A stretch of DNA of 64,000 nt from positions 173,789 to 237,788 of the forward strand of contig DYEC01000010.1 of assembly GCA_020725865.1 (NCBI GenBank), written 5' to 3'. The position numbers and the translations under genes were made by a program. Positions 42,965 to 53,118 of this stretch are shown here, one piece after another. This stretch comes from Anaerolinea sp. (GTDB lineage Bacteria; Chloroflexota; Anaerolineae; Anaerolineales; Anaerolineaceae). Below the pieces are notes generated by a model, which saw nothing but the letters and a program-made list of their open reading frames with translations, was not told the origin of the DNA and searched no databases. How positions within the stretch are numbered: position 1 is the stretch's first letter; every line of letters starts with the position of its first letter.

Positions 42965-44116
42965 CTAATGAAAAAATGGGAAAACCAAAAACAGAAAAAT
43001 ATTGGTCAGTGAATGAGCAATGGTCACTCCAACAATAGATTTTTGCCGGTAAACTATCCATCCGAAGAGTAACGCAACAACAAAAACAAAGACAAAATCT
43101 AGTATAGATTGGTAGCCCAAATGCATTACTGCAAAGATGAGCGATACATAAATAATAGCGTGATTACCCAATCTGGCAACCGCTGTTGTTTGCAGCAGAC
43201 CGCGGAAAATCACCTCTTCCAATAAACCAGTATATACAGTCAAGATAATGACCGGGAGCCACAGCGACTCAAAGGTCAGAGATTCAATCAAAGGAGCAGG
43301 GCGAAGGATCAAGTATTCAAGATAACCTAATCCGACTCCAGTCAGACCAATGAGCAATTGGAAAGGCAGATTATTGTTGACTAAGCCGATTTTGGCAAAA
43401 TCAAAACCTATCAAGCGCATAGTTACATAAGCTGAAAGTAATAGGGGCATACCAATGATCAAGTACCAGTAAACCAATTCAAACGGCGTCAGTGGCACAG
43501 ATAGGCTCATCAGGCGGATAAGCGGTACCAGAGAAAGGGAGAACAACATGCGTCGTGTGGGTGGTTTTGAGAATAGTGAACCCTGTATGAGTAAGGCGAT
43601 CATAATCACGCCATGCATTACTAGCCCAACCACTGGAGAGAAGAGAACGGTGGTCAATGCTTCAGCCAATGTAATCCCTGCCAGATAGGCGAGAGCAATA
43701 ATCCAACCGCTGTGTGGTTCCTCCGCCTCAGCTTCCATCAAGCGGGTTTCCTCGATGAATTGCTGAACCGGCATCGGCAATGCCTGAGTGATCATCTCCT
43801 CAACAGAAAGCGGCATGGTTTGTGCAAGCGCGTCTTCAGGTTTGAAAACCAGTCCGGCGTCCAAGCCTTGCAAAAAACCGGTTACTTCACCGGGATCAAG
43901 ATGAACGGTTTTCTTAAGGATTTCCTCCACTGCCCATTGAATACCGTCCAGAATAACCGCATCACCCGGTTTGAGCTCCCACGCTTTCTTGAAGAAGCTG
44001 AGCGCAGCCTGAGGTGTTGGCGCTGTCCAGCCTAACATCACCCAGTAAAGATGATTATCCTTCTGGCGGTCCGCAAGTTTGAGCAAGTGTTTGTGTTCGA
44101 ATTCGGAGGAAGGCAT
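42965..44116 (-). CDS. CPBP (CAAX-like) intramembrane metalloprotease with TPR-like N-terminus
   Basis: 383 aa from ATG 44116; the frame extends to 44260 but that overlaps the upstream gene. Residues 1-120 are soluble and TPR-like (LYWVMLGWTAPTPQAALSFFKKAWELKPGDAVILDGIQW). The remainder has about eight transmembrane helices with CPBP motifs: EExxFR in GLLEEVIFRGLLQ, an FAVMHLGYQS segment and HSLTNI at the end. Such proteases or protease-like proteins act in membrane-protein or peptide processing. The N-terminal fusion is not the common form. Confidence 0.8.
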   Translation of the reverse strand: MPSSEFEHKHLLKLADRQKDNHLYWVMLGWTAPTPQAALSFFKKAWELKPGDAVILDGIQWAVEEILKKTVHLDPGEVTGFLQGLDAGLVFKPEDALAQTMPLSVEEMITQALPMPVQQFIEETRLMEAEAEEPHSGWIIALAYLAGITLAEALTTVLFSPVVGLVMHGVIMIALLIQGSLFSKPPTRRMLFSLSLVPLIRLMSLSVPLTPFELVYWYLIIGMPLLLSAYVTMRLIGFDFAKIGLVNNNLPFQLLIGLTGVGLGYLEYLILRPAPLIESLTFESLWLPVIILTVYTGLLEEVIFRGLLQTTAVARLGNHAIIYVSLIFAVMHLGYQSILDFVFVFVVALLFGWIVYRQKSIVGVTIAHSLTNIFLFLVFPFFH

Positions 44117-44153
44117 AATGATTACCGAAAAGATTTTCGAATGTACGCAAACA

Positions 44154-45281
44154 TCAAATAGCCGTGTGTCTTCTGGTAAATTCGGTATATTCCATTTTAT
44201 ATGAAAGCGCGATATTTTCCCATGAGTATGCCTGTGCGGTATCTCTGGCTTTTCTTCCAAGAGCGTTTCGAATTTCCGGGTGTTTAATCATGTAGATTAT
44301 TTTCTCTGCTAGGGTTGTTGGATTAAGATCTTCAATTAGCAAACCATTCTCGCCATCAACAATAACTTCCGGAGTATCGGTCGCCTTTGAAGCAATGATG
44401 GCTTTCCCGGCAGCCAGCGCTTCCAGCAATGCGATTGAAAGCCCGCTCCCTTCCCTGAAAGGGAATATCATAAGGCTGGAATTTTTTATTAGAGAATATT
44501 TCTGCTTGCCATGCACAAATCCAGGAAAAGTAACCGAATCCGCTAAATGATTGGTATTTACAAAATCCATTAAGCTGTTGCTTTCTGGTCCAGTTCCCGC
44601 AATTACAGCTTGAATTTTTCCAAACCTCTTATTAACCTCCAACAATGCGTTTACAAGAATATCTACACCCTTGATTTTGGACAACTGTCCAAGATATAAG
44701 AGATACGAAAATTCATCCTTTTGAAGTCCAGTGGGATCAAATTCTTCAAGGTTGACACCACTTGTAATTACACGTGCTTTATAACCCCTTGAGATTAAGC
44801 TGTTTTGTAATTCTTTAGACACAACGAATATTTTGCAAATATGGCGTAATAATTTCTCATAAACAGGTATTTGGATGCACTTCATCCAAGCGCGCTTGAA
44901 AAAATCCTTTGTAAAACCTAGCTCCGTTCGAATATCACCATGAAAGGTCGCCACCACAGGCATTTTCCTTTTTGAAAGAGCGATTGCTGCCCATGCGTAA
45001 GGCAAAGTAGAACCATGAACATGAACCAGATCTGGTCGGATTGCCTCTACTTTTCTTACTATTGCGGATGCAGCCAATGGGGGGATCAGGTAATAAATCA
45101 GCTTTCTTGGAATCGGGTGAAATCTGACTTTTGAAAATTCTTTAATATCAGCATTTGAGACCGAGACAAGATGTATATCAACATCCATAGCACCCAACGC
45201 TCTCGTGAGCTGAAAGACATATTCTGAAACCCCAAACCTGGGCTTGGAAAACGGACAACCTGCTAAAGTCACCACTCTCAT
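44154..45281 (-). CDS. GT4-family glycosyltransferase
   Basis: 375 aa, GT-B fold. The N-terminal domain starts VVTLAGCPFSKPRFGVSEYVFQLTRAL, and LVHVHGSTLPYAW is the helix 2 region. The C-terminal domain has LLYLGQLSKIKGVDILVNAL and the donor-binding EX7E motif in FPFREGSGLSIALLEALAAGKAII. It belongs to the GT4 family that builds exopolysaccharide or cell-surface glycans. Third-last gene of the minus-strand polysaccharide cluster. Confidence 0.9.
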   Translation of the reverse strand: MRVVTLAGCPFSKPRFGVSEYVFQLTRALGAMDVDIHLVSVSNADIKEFSKVRFHPIPRKLIYYLIPPLAASAIVRKVEAIRPDLVHVHGSTLPYAWAAIALSKRKMPVVATFHGDIRTELGFTKDFFKRAWMKCIQIPVYEKLLRHICKIFVVSKELQNSLISRGYKARVITSGVNLEEFDPTGLQKDEFSYLLYLGQLSKIKGVDILVNALLEVNKRFGKIQAVIAGTGPESNSLMDFVNTNHLADSVTFPGFVHGKQKYSLIKNSSLMIFPFREGSGLSIALLEALAAGKAIIASKATDTPEVIVDGENGLLIEDLNPTTLAEKIIYMIKHPEIRNALGRKARDTAQAYSWENIALSYKMEYTEFTRRHTAI

Positions 45282-45296
45282 AAACTCGTTTCTCTT

Positions 45297-47228
45297 TCAG
45301 TCAATTTTCCCAAAAATTTTCGTAGATCCGTTATCGTAAATCAAGTAAAAATTTGAATGTAAATAACCTAAAAACTCATTGGTTAGTGGTGAATATTTAT
45401 TAACCTGATCTTTGGGATAAGGAATATACAAGCCTTTCTCGAAATCGGTTTGGCGCAGAACGATTACATCAGCGCTAGAGTAAGAATCAAATGCTTCCGG
45501 ATCGATTGGAAGAGCGTTATGAATATGTCGTTTTGTCTTGCTACCAGCTGCAATCTGGCTTGCAGGAAACTTTTCCATAGCATAGTTCATGCCAGTAATT
45601 TCAGATTGATAAAATCCTGGCTTTTCTACCAAGTCAGTAAGATAGAAAGGGCTATCAGGCATTGCACGCGCCGGTGATGTAACCATTAGAAAAATGGAAG
45701 CAAAACCACTCGCAAAAATCATAAGCAAAGGAAATACCGATAGCAAATTTCTCTCCCGAAAAATCATAAATAGCGAAGAAGAAACCACGCGGGAAATCGA
45801 AAATCCAGCCAATATTGCAACTGGAAAATATGCAAACGTAAACCATCTTGCAGGAAGCAATTCTTTTGTTCCAAACAACGCACTCACATAGGTAACAAAA
45901 ATCAGAAATACCGCTAAAACTCCCAAATAAAGGATTTCTTGTTTTCGGGGTTTTACAGTAAATGCGCCCAAAAAACCAATGACGAAAAAGAACAACAAAG
46001 CACCCCACCCTGCATCTAAAAGGATCACATCCAGTGGATTCATTTCGGAAGCGTGCGAAATTACACTCGTATCTCCCAGGCGGGATTCTGTGAGTGAATA
46101 TCTAATATTCATAACAACTCTTGTAAAAAAGTTTGTTTCTTGAGGCTCGGTGTATCCCCCCCAATAAGTTATACTCCCAATCAGTAAAAATAATATAAAA
46201 GTTAAGCGAACTGTAGAATCCACGTTTATCTTAATTGTGCGTAACAAAACAGGAATAAGCCACAAACAAATCAAAGATATTATTAGGATCAGTGTAGACA
46301 AGGTGTGCGTAAAAATCATCGATAATCCCAGTAAAAATAAAAAAATTGTTCCAGAAAGATAATTTCTTATAGGTTTTTTTATCATTAGAAACAAAACCAG
46401 CATTAGGACATAAAGACCCGTTGCCAGTGTCATTGGTATTATTTGTACACCCCACTGTATCTGGTAATCACTCAAAATAAGCAGAAGCGAGGCAAGCAGG
46501 CCGATTCTTATGTTTAGATAAGCCTTTGCTAATGGAAAAACCGCCAATAAGGATAAACAATGCAAGATGCTTATGTAAAAAAAGCCGTCTTTTATGTTGG
46601 AAATTCCAAGCAGAGAAAATACCCCAATAATTGTATGAAACAGTGGAAAAGAAGAATATAGCTCACCAATTGGGAATTTTTCATAAGCAATCAAACGCTC
46701 TACAAAATATTGATGATAAAAAGGATCATTGCCGGACAACGAAGGGTAGAGATAAAAAGCGCTTGCTCTGATACTTATACCCAGTAATAATATTTGAATT
46801 AACAGGATAACCTGTACCCAAAATGGACGAACATCAAGAAGTGTGATTTGCAAATAGGTAGTCAAAACCGCACATAACACGAAAATAAAATATAAAGGAT
46901 CACGATAATAGAGAGATAACAGTTTGTGATAAAAAGTTCCAGCCGCAAGCAGGGCAGCGAAAATAAAAATGCTAACGAACGGTATGACCTTGGCAACAAG
47001 AAAACCTGGTGATCCCCGCGAGGTGATTTGCTTATTTCTGATAAATGCCTGACGATAGAACAAAAACACAAGTGAGCCCAGGATTACCACAACGCCCAGG
47101 TAAGTACGATTGAGTTGAAAAATCTCGCTAAGAATAATCGCCAGAATCCCAGCGATAAACCCAAGAAGAGCGAGAAAGACGTCTAGATTTTGGGTTACAC
47201 CTATTTTAGGAATAGTTAGTGTTTTCAT
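45297..47228 (-). CDS. large polytopic membrane protein, possible GT-C-like enzyme
   Basis: 643 aa with about 14 hydrophobic segments through residue 530 and a 100-residue soluble C-terminus. The size and layout, and the large loop between early helices with YPSLSGNDPFYHQYFVERLI, suggest a GT-C-like lipid-linked sugar glycosyltransferase or a polymerase, but no firm motif is identified. Its start overlaps the neighbouring GT2 gene by 23 bp, so they are co-translated. Function is inferred from the polysaccharide cluster context. Confidence 0.6.
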   Translation of the reverse strand: MKTLTIPKIGVTQNLDVFLALLGFIAGILAIILSEIFQLNRTYLGVVVILGSLVFLFYRQAFIRNKQITSRGSPGFLVAKVIPFVSIFIFAALLAAGTFYHKLLSLYYRDPLYFIFVLCAVLTTYLQITLLDVRPFWVQVILLIQILLLGISIRASAFYLYPSLSGNDPFYHQYFVERLIAYEKFPIGELYSSFPLFHTIIGVFSLLGISNIKDGFFYISILHCLSLLAVFPLAKAYLNIRIGLLASLLLILSDYQIQWGVQIIPMTLATGLYVLMLVLFLMIKKPIRNYLSGTIFLFLLGLSMIFTHTLSTLILIISLICLWLIPVLLRTIKINVDSTVRLTFILFLLIGSITYWGGYTEPQETNFFTRVVMNIRYSLTESRLGDTSVISHASEMNPLDVILLDAGWGALLFFFVIGFLGAFTVKPRKQEILYLGVLAVFLIFVTYVSALFGTKELLPARWFTFAYFPVAILAGFSISRVVSSSLFMIFRERNLLSVFPLLMIFASGFASIFLMVTSPARAMPDSPFYLTDLVEKPGFYQSEITGMNYAMEKFPASQIAAGSKTKRHIHNALPIDPEAFDSYSSADVIVLRQTDFEKGLYIPYPKDQVNKYSPLTNEFLGYLHSNFYLIYDNGSTKIFGKID

Positions 47229-48126
47229 TTTTTCTTAAATTTTTGTAAAGATTGACAATGCGAAACACGATTTCTTTACTGTAAATACTTCTGAAATATT
47301 GTTTGACCTCCTGGTCGGTTATCTGATCTTCTCTAACAATTACCGCTTTTATGTATCCCCAGAAATGGGCTAACGATAAGAAAATGGGCTTAATAAATAA
47401 CAAATCATAAAAACAACTACCCAACACAATCAGAAAAGGGTACCCCAAATAGTGCTGCTCAGCCCCTCTCATTTCCCATCTTTTCCACAAAGATGTTTCC
47501 TGATGTGATTTTCTGCGATGGTAAGCAATAATGCTGTTGACACGCTTGAGTCTCCAACCTCGAATGCGTGCTTTTACTCCCGCCACTACCTCGGGCGCTT
47601 TTACAACGGATATCCCGCCGATTTCTTCAAAACACTCTCTGCGATAAAGACGCACACCATCTGTCGGGTAATCAGCAAATGTATAGTCCTGCTGCCCTTC
47701 AGAAGGTGTATTTGGTTCTTCCTGCAAAAGAATCGAACTGGCGATACCCAGTGTCTTGTCATTATAGAATTCTTGCATCAACGCCGCGAAACATTCTGGA
47801 CCAAATACAACATCTGCGTCAACTTTTCCAATAAACTCATAATTTATATTTCTAACCGCAGCCCATTTTTGAAGTTGTGCAAAGCCTTCCTTGGCTATTT
47901 GGGCAAAATGTAACCCTAATCCGCCTTGTCCAACAGGTAATTGCACACCAATTATCCAATCGTACTTAGAAAGCAGTCCATCTATTATCAATTGTGTATT
48001 GTCAGTGCTTCCATCGTTAACAATTAACCAAAGACTGGGCAGGCATAACTGCCCAAGTACGCATTCAACGACCGCGGGCAAATAATTTTCTTCGTTTCTG
48101 GCAAGGGTTAATAATAGATAACTCAT
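47206..48126 (-). CDS. GT2-family glycosyltransferase
   Basis: 306 aa, GT-A fold. YLLLTLARNEENYLPAVVECVLGQ start, NDGSTDNTQLIIDGL in the nucleotide-binding part, KVDADVVFGPECF as the DXD site, and a GGISVVKAPEVVAGVKARIRGW acceptor segment. The C-terminus has one or two hydrophobic segments, suggesting membrane association. Part of the surface-polysaccharide cluster. Confidence 0.88.
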   Translation of the reverse strand: MSYLLLTLARNEENYLPAVVECVLGQLCLPSLWLIVNDGSTDNTQLIIDGLLSKYDWIIGVQLPVGQGGLGLHFAQIAKEGFAQLQKWAAVRNINYEFIGKVDADVVFGPECFAALMQEFYNDKTLGIASSILLQEEPNTPSEGQQDYTFADYPTDGVRLYRRECFEEIGGISVVKAPEVVAGVKARIRGWRLKRVNSIIAYHRRKSHQETSLWKRWEMRGAEQHYLGYPFLIVLGSCFYDLLFIKPIFLSLAHFWGYIKAVIVREDQITDQEVKQYFRSIYSKEIVFRIVNLYKNLRKNENTNYS

Positions 48127-48246
48127 TGTTGTCTTTCGAATTCAATCTTTCAACAAATATAGACTTTACAATATCGATTAGCTCAACTCAACCGTAGAAA
48201 ATTCAATTTTTAGGGGCAACCAATGGGTTTTTTAGCAAAGGTTAAG

Positions 48247-49041
48247 TTAATCTATCCTTTTTATACCAAGAGAAGAGCAACCAATCCCTGGAATCTCAAT
48301 AGAGCGATATTTATTTGTATTATTGTCCAAATGCAAATTCATAATTAATTTGCGTGTTGACCTTCGTAACGCAATTGTCTGAATGGATATATCTTTTTGT
48401 TCTCCCGGTTGAATATAGCCTTGAAATATTGGCAAGCTTTTTCCACTATCATCTTCACACAACAGACTATACAAGTGAGCTTTGTCTTCATGGCTGATTA
48501 TAGAAATCGTACCAAATACCCTGGCATATTTGAGATTCCGTGTTTTAATATTGAGTAATAGCTCAGTGAAGCTCTCGTTTCGAGCAGGCATATGAAGCTG
48601 ACTGAACAAAATTAATCCCAGAATCAGCACCACTGACGACACAAATATCCATAATTCTGATGAGACTGTATAGGATTGGGATGCTCCTTTCCGGGGTAAG
48701 AACAGTAAGAGAAGTAAAAGGGTTCCATTGATAAAACCCGCAATAAATAATACTGCATCATTTGAAAACTTGCCCCCCCAACCGATAAAAGCAAAGCTAA
48801 GCATGGCCACAAGAAGTGGGCTGATAACCAGGATTAAAATGATTTGCAATATGAGATCTAATGAGGTATCTTCAAACAGCAATTGTATTAACAACCAGCC
48901 AGGTAAAATGAAAACATATATAAAGCTCAAAAAAGGGAGAAACAACTGAAATCTCATATTTACTGAGATTATCAATCCCAGGCTGAGTGTAACAAAGATA
49001 AATAGCTTAAATTGAGCAATCTTATTAAGTTGTTTGTTCAT
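48247..49041 (-). CDS. membrane protein of unknown function in polysaccharide cluster
   Basis: 264 aa with four transmembrane segments in the first 110 residues (for example LFLPFLSFIYVFILPGWLLIQLLF) and a fifth near 130-147, then a soluble beta-rich domain. The opening segment with FLPGWLL-like residues resembles DUF1616-type membrane proteins that accompany exopolysaccharide genes; the match is by eye only. Overlaps the flippase stop by 4 bp. Confidence 0.6.
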   Translation of the reverse strand: MNKQLNKIAQFKLFIFVTLSLGLIISVNMRFQLFLPFLSFIYVFILPGWLLIQLLFEDTSLDLILQIILILVISPLLVAMLSFAFIGWGGKFSNDAVLFIAGFINGTLLLLLLFLPRKGASQSYTVSSELWIFVSSVVLILGLILFSQLHMPARNESFTELLLNIKTRNLKYARVFGTISIISHEDKAHLYSLLCEDDSGKSLPIFQGYIQPGEQKDISIQTIALRRSTRKLIMNLHLDNNTNKYRSIEIPGIGCSSLGIKRID

Positions 49042-50315
49042 GTTCTTACATAGTGACCAAATTTCGGAAAAATCTCACTCAAACAGCAGAAAAACAGAAT
49101 CGCCTGAGAAACAAACCATGCCAGGCCAATAGCAGTTAGCCCCCAAAAGTCGATGGTTAAATAACTGATAGTAAAAAACACTATGACAGAGATCGCAGAA
49201 ATTCCAATCAGTTTTCTAATTTTATCTTGAACTTGCATAACAGTGAATCCATTTTTGCTGAGTGCAGCAAAAGGTGATGATAAGACAAACCAGATGATAA
49301 GATTCTTTGTTTCTATTTGATATTGTTTGCCTAATATCCCCAATATGAAGGGTGCGGCGATCAAAATAAAAATAGCGAACCCCACAGTAATTGCCAGGCT
49401 AATTTTGTTTGCTTTATTGATAATAATTCGTAAGTTTTCTACAACATTCGAACCTTCTGCAAAGGCAGAAGCAGCCATTGCTTGACCCGGACTGATAATA
49501 AAACTACCAATCATCAGTGCAATATAGGTACTGGCACTAAGTTGAGGACCAAGTTTTTCTAAAACAAATAGGGGGGATAACAAAATAGGCGCTTGCGCAA
49601 TTTGCCCGGCAACATGTAAACCAATTGAGTAAGGGACTAATTGGAACACTGCTTTTCTAGACAAAGCAAAGCGAAAATGGAAACCCGGCAGAGATTTTGG
49701 GATAAACTGGTACCAGCTAACAATTGACATCAATAACATAGGTATTAAGACTGCAAGGGTGATACCCTCAGAGTTTAGTGAGACAAAAACGATTGTCAAC
49801 ACGAGGCGGAAACTATTGGCTAAAATGGTTTGCCAAAAGGCAAATTTGCTTTTCCGTGTTGACTGAAATACCATTTGTAACAAAGAAAAAATAGAATTGA
49901 CTACTATCAGTCCGATTGCAATTAAGATTGTGATCCAATTCCCAGCAATACTTGCCATCATTGCCGGTGTCCATAATGGCATACCAGCCCAAAACACAAT
50001 GCCCGTTATTGCACTTGAAATGATGATTAATACAACAGCCGAGCCTAACATTTCATCCGTATTGCAAGCAATGGGCAGGAATCGAACAATTCCCATCCCA
50101 ATTCCCAAGCTTGCAATGCCCGAAAGTAATTGGGTAGCTGAAATTAAAGAGGCAGCCAATCCAACACTTTCTGGAGAATAAAGTCTCGCAGCAAGTATCC
50201 AGGTCACCGAGCCCAAAAAGGAGCCTGAAAATAAAACACCGAATAAATAAATGGCATTTACCACCAACGTGTCGTTTTTTACAAGTCCGTGTTTATGCAA
50301 TAGATCAAGCCACAT
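49038..50315 (-). CDS. oligosaccharide flippase (Wzx/MOP superfamily)
   Basis: 425 aa with about 12 transmembrane helices. The N-terminal GVLFSGSFLGSVTWILAARLYSPESVGLAASLIS is typical of polysaccharide flippases (helix 1-2 with the ARLY-xPExVG motif). It would translocate lipid-linked repeat units. Located among glycosyltransferases with a matching direction. Confidence 0.85.
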   Translation of the reverse strand: MWLDLLHKHGLVKNDTLVVNAIYLFGVLFSGSFLGSVTWILAARLYSPESVGLAASLISATQLLSGIASLGIGMGIVRFLPIACNTDEMLGSAVVLIIISSAITGIVFWAGMPLWTPAMMASIAGNWITILIAIGLIVVNSIFSLLQMVFQSTRKSKFAFWQTILANSFRLVLTIVFVSLNSEGITLAVLIPMLLMSIVSWYQFIPKSLPGFHFRFALSRKAVFQLVPYSIGLHVAGQIAQAPILLSPLFVLEKLGPQLSASTYIALMIGSFIISPGQAMAASAFAEGSNVVENLRIIINKANKISLAITVGFAIFILIAAPFILGILGKQYQIETKNLIIWFVLSSPFAALSKNGFTVMQVQDKIRKLIGISAISVIVFFTISYLTIDFWGLTAIGLAWFVSQAILFFCCLSEIFPKFGHYVRT

Positions 50316-50377
50316 CCGCTACAAATTTCCCTAAGGTTTTTAACAAATCGTCTTCAATAGTCAGGCACGCTTCAGAA

Positions 50378-50887
50378 TCAAAAATGAACACGCTTTTTGA
50401 TCAGCTCATGTTCCCAAATGGATAATTGGTTCTTAAGCGCTGTGATCAAATTCATTGACTGATCAGATTGAGCAACGACTAGTTCTGAAACCGCATCCAG
50501 CGCGGCCAGAAGCGACGCGGCGGTAGGCTCAAGCACACAAATCACTCGTTTTTGATCAGCTAGAGCATTAGCTATTTCAAGCTGGTGGTCGTTATAGTTT
50601 TCCCCAAAAGCACTCAAACGCGGCACCACAATTAAAGGTTTTTTATAATCTAAAACAGTTAAAATTGTCCCGGCGCCAGCCTGAGCGATCACTGCACGTG
50701 ACCGGGATACCCAATCTTTTACCTGGATGGCTGTTATAAAATCAAAGTGCTCGGCATATTTTGGTAAATAATTGCTTGCTCCGCGCTGAATAATGACCTC
50801 ATCAGAAACAATCGCAGCCAATTCATCTGCTGCCTTAACTAACCGGTCAAATTGCTGATCATGCGTTCCAACAGTCACAAAAATCAT
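50378..50887 (-). CDS. Alg13/EpsF-like glycosyltransferase subunit (GT28 C-terminal domain)
   Basis: 169 aa. MIFVTVGTHDQQFDRLVKAADEL is the opening of the GT28 C-terminal (UDP-GlcNAc-binding) domain, and VSRSRAVIAQAGAGTIL then KKPLIVVPRLSAFGENYNDHQLEIA is the donor-binding signature. The catalytic pair is split into two genes; the acceptor half is the next gene (50884-51333). The pair corresponds to yeast Alg13/Alg14 and to bacterial EpsF/EpsE. Confidence 0.88.
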   Translation of the reverse strand: MIFVTVGTHDQQFDRLVKAADELAAIVSDEVIIQRGASNYLPKYAEHFDFITAIQVKDWVSRSRAVIAQAGAGTILTVLDYKKPLIVVPRLSAFGENYNDHQLEIANALADQKRVICVLEPTAASLLAALDAVSELVVAQSDQSMNLITALKNQLSIWEHELIKKRVHF

Positions 50888-51333
50888 TTAACCGCACCAT
50901 AATACCGTGCTTTTGGCCCGCAAACCCTCAACAACTGAGGCCATTGCACCCAGAATTCATCCACTAATGGATATACCAGCTTGCCGGTCCTGGAAAGACT
51001 TTGAACACGAGACCAGCTTTCGATAAAAACCGACTTTATTCCCATCAATCTACCCCAAAACAGAAAAGGCAAGGCAATTTCCGACCCCGTACTGACGATG
51101 ACTTGCGGCTTTTCACGCAATAAGACTACCAACGACCAAACTGCAACCCAGGCAAAACGGTGCAGACGTGTCCCTATATTTGGACAAAAATAAACTGGCG
51201 CAATCGCCTTGACTTCGTTGTCTCTGGGGCTGTAATGAGTTACAAAAAATATTCTATGTCCCTCAAACGCTTCAAGCAATCGTAGGAGCTGCGTCAAGTG
51301 TCCACCGTGTGTACAAACCAGTGCGATTTTCAT
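50884..51333 (-). CDS. Alg14/EpsE-like membrane glycosyltransferase subunit
   Basis: 149 aa from ATG 51333 with GAGGA about 7 bases upstream; it overlaps the epimerase stop in an ATGA. Start MKIALVCTHGGHLTQLLRL and VIVSTGSEIALPFLFWGRLMG, FIESWSRVQSLSRTGKLVYPL are Alg14-type signatures. Its hydrophobic segments anchor the partner at 50378-50887. Overlaps that gene by 4 bp, ensuring stoichiometry. Confidence 0.88.
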   Translation of the reverse strand: MKIALVCTHGGHLTQLLRLLEAFEGHRIFFVTHYSPRDNEVKAIAPVYFCPNIGTRLHRFAWVAVWSLVVLLREKPQVIVSTGSEIALPFLFWGRLMGIKSVFIESWSRVQSLSRTGKLVYPLVDEFWVQWPQLLRVCGPKARYYGAVK

Positions 51334-52310
51334 TGGTTGTTCCTCATCCAATCTACAGTTATTTTTATCCCTTGTTCAACTGTATAAGGCAATTTACCAA
51401 CAATTGATTGAAGTCCAGTGGTATCACAAAGCTCATCCGTGACAATATTTTGCAAGCGGAAACTTGTCAATGGGGGATTACGCCATCCCAGGTATTGTAG
51501 CATGTCTCCAGCGCGCGCCGCCAGTTTCAACAATCCTATGGGCAGAGTTCGGATCGATTTGCTGCCGAATATCTGTTGCACCATATCCGCAAATTTACGC
51601 AACTCGAGCGGTTCAAAATCCGCCAGGTAGAAAACCTTCTTCTGAATGGCTGCCTGTGGAGCCTCCAGAAGTTTCTGAACTTGATAAACCGAGTTCAAAA
51701 CAAATCCCCACTGTTTCAACGTCCGTACCCCACTTGGGTGAAAATAAATATTACGAGCAATGGCGGAAAAGAAATTTTTATACGGCACATCAAACCAGGG
51801 TCCCCAAAGCGATGTGGGACGGACAATACACCACGCGGCCCCGAATTCATCTGCTGTACGCACAATACGTTCCCCAAGCGCTTTACTCAATCCATACAAA
51901 GTGTCGGGGCAGTAATCCAATTCGTGAATTGGAGTATGTCCGAGTTTGCATACCAACTGGCTAGAAGCGAAGACAACTCGCTGAACAGAAGGGGTTGATT
52001 TTATAGCATCTATCAAATTAAAAATACCTTCTATATTTGCAGTGTAACCAGCAAGATTATTTCGCTCTTTCAAATCGGTCCGGGCGGCAAAATGAAGTAC
52101 ATACTGCGGGGAAACCTTCCTTACTGTCTCTATAAGCTTCTCCCGATCCAGAATATCCACCTTTTGCCAAAAAGGACGATGAACAGGATTGCGCGGTGGT
52201 GCAATGTCCAAATTAACCACCTGACAATCTTGATTAATAAAATGCTCTACAAGATTTGTACCAATAAAACCAGAGCCGCCAGTCACTAATAACCGTTCCT
52301 GTCTCGTCAT
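51330..52310 (-). CDS. NAD-dependent epimerase/dehydratase
   Basis: 326 aa, extended SDR. The nucleotide-binding motif is TGGSGFIGTNLVEHF near residues 10-24, FASSQLVC precedes YGLSKALGE with the YxxxK catalytic pair, and RPTSLWGPW follows. Likely a nucleotide-sugar epimerase or dehydratase feeding the polysaccharide cluster; the exact sugar is not decided. Overlaps neighbours at both ends by 4 bp. Confidence 0.85.
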   Translation of the reverse strand: MTRQERLLVTGGSGFIGTNLVEHFINQDCQVVNLDIAPPRNPVHRPFWQKVDILDREKLIETVRKVSPQYVLHFAARTDLKERNNLAGYTANIEGIFNLIDAIKSTPSVQRVVFASSQLVCKLGHTPIHELDYCPDTLYGLSKALGERIVRTADEFGAAWCIVRPTSLWGPWFDVPYKNFFSAIARNIYFHPSGVRTLKQWGFVLNSVYQVQKLLEAPQAAIQKKVFYLADFEPLELRKFADMVQQIFGSKSIRTLPIGLLKLAARAGDMLQYLGWRNPPLTSFRLQNIVTDELCDTTGLQSIVGKLPYTVEQGIKITVDWMRNNQ

Positions 52311-53116
52311 GCATGTGCCCTTTTGCGTTGTCCCTGCCTAAAGTAATGCAGATACACCTGAACAGTAGCAATGCGATGCAACTTATGCAAAAGTATCGGC
52401 AAGCCTTTGCCATAGCACATTGCCACCAGTAATTCCTCATTGAATTGATCAGTGGAAGTTTGACCAGATTTTGAGTTGGAGTGAATACGGAACCGTGCCA
52501 GCGGGCGATGCAAGCGATGGATAGGATAATGTTTTCCAATACGCAGCCAATACTCATAATCCATTGTATACTGCAGCCGCTCATCCAGATAACCAATCTG
52601 CTCCAATATACAACGCCGCCAAAATGTAGCTGGTTGCGCAATAAAGTTCAGAACCTGCAAAACAGAATAGCTACCCACTCGCAGCCAAAAATTTTTATAC
52701 CAACTCACGCCCCGGCGAATAATTTTACCTTTTTCATCTATATTTTGACACTGCCCGGTGACACACATTGCATCTGAATTACTATTGAAATATTTTCCAA
52801 CAAGAAACAGTGTATCAGGTTCATAAAGATCATCTGCGTTAAGGTATGCCACGATTTCTCCGCTTGCCATACGCAATCCTTTGTTAATTGCGTTGGTTTG
52901 CCCGCTGTCTTGTTCACTAATCCAGGTCAGATGGCCATTGTAACGGCGTAAAATATCCAATGTTCCATCGGTTGATCCCCCATCTATAATCAGATATTCC
53001 AAATGGGGATAGTTCTGAGATAATACCGATTGAATTGTTTGTTCAATAAACCGAGCCTGATTAAAAGAAGGCGTAATGACACTAATACGGGGGAGACACT
53101 TGCGCATATCTAACAT
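52307..53116 (-). CDS. GT2-family glycosyltransferase
   Basis: 269 aa, GT-A fold. ITPSFNQARFIEQTIQSVLSQ start, LIIDGGSTDGTLDIL nucleotide-binding loop, WISEQDSGQTNAINKG, AYLNADDLYEPDTLF as the DXD site, and a C-terminal ERLQYTMDYEYWLRIG acceptor segment. Characteristic of glycosyltransferases working on surface glycans. Confidence 0.9.
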   Translation of the reverse strand: MLDMRKCLPRISVITPSFNQARFIEQTIQSVLSQNYPHLEYLIIDGGSTDGTLDILRRYNGHLTWISEQDSGQTNAINKGLRMASGEIVAYLNADDLYEPDTLFLVGKYFNSNSDAMCVTGQCQNIDEKGKIIRRGVSWYKNFWLRVGSYSVLQVLNFIAQPATFWRRCILEQIGYLDERLQYTMDYEYWLRIGKHYPIHRLHRPLARFRIHSNSKSGQTSTDQFNEELLVAMCYGKGLPILLHKLHRIATVQVYLHYFRQGQRKRAHA

Positions 53117-53118
53117 GC

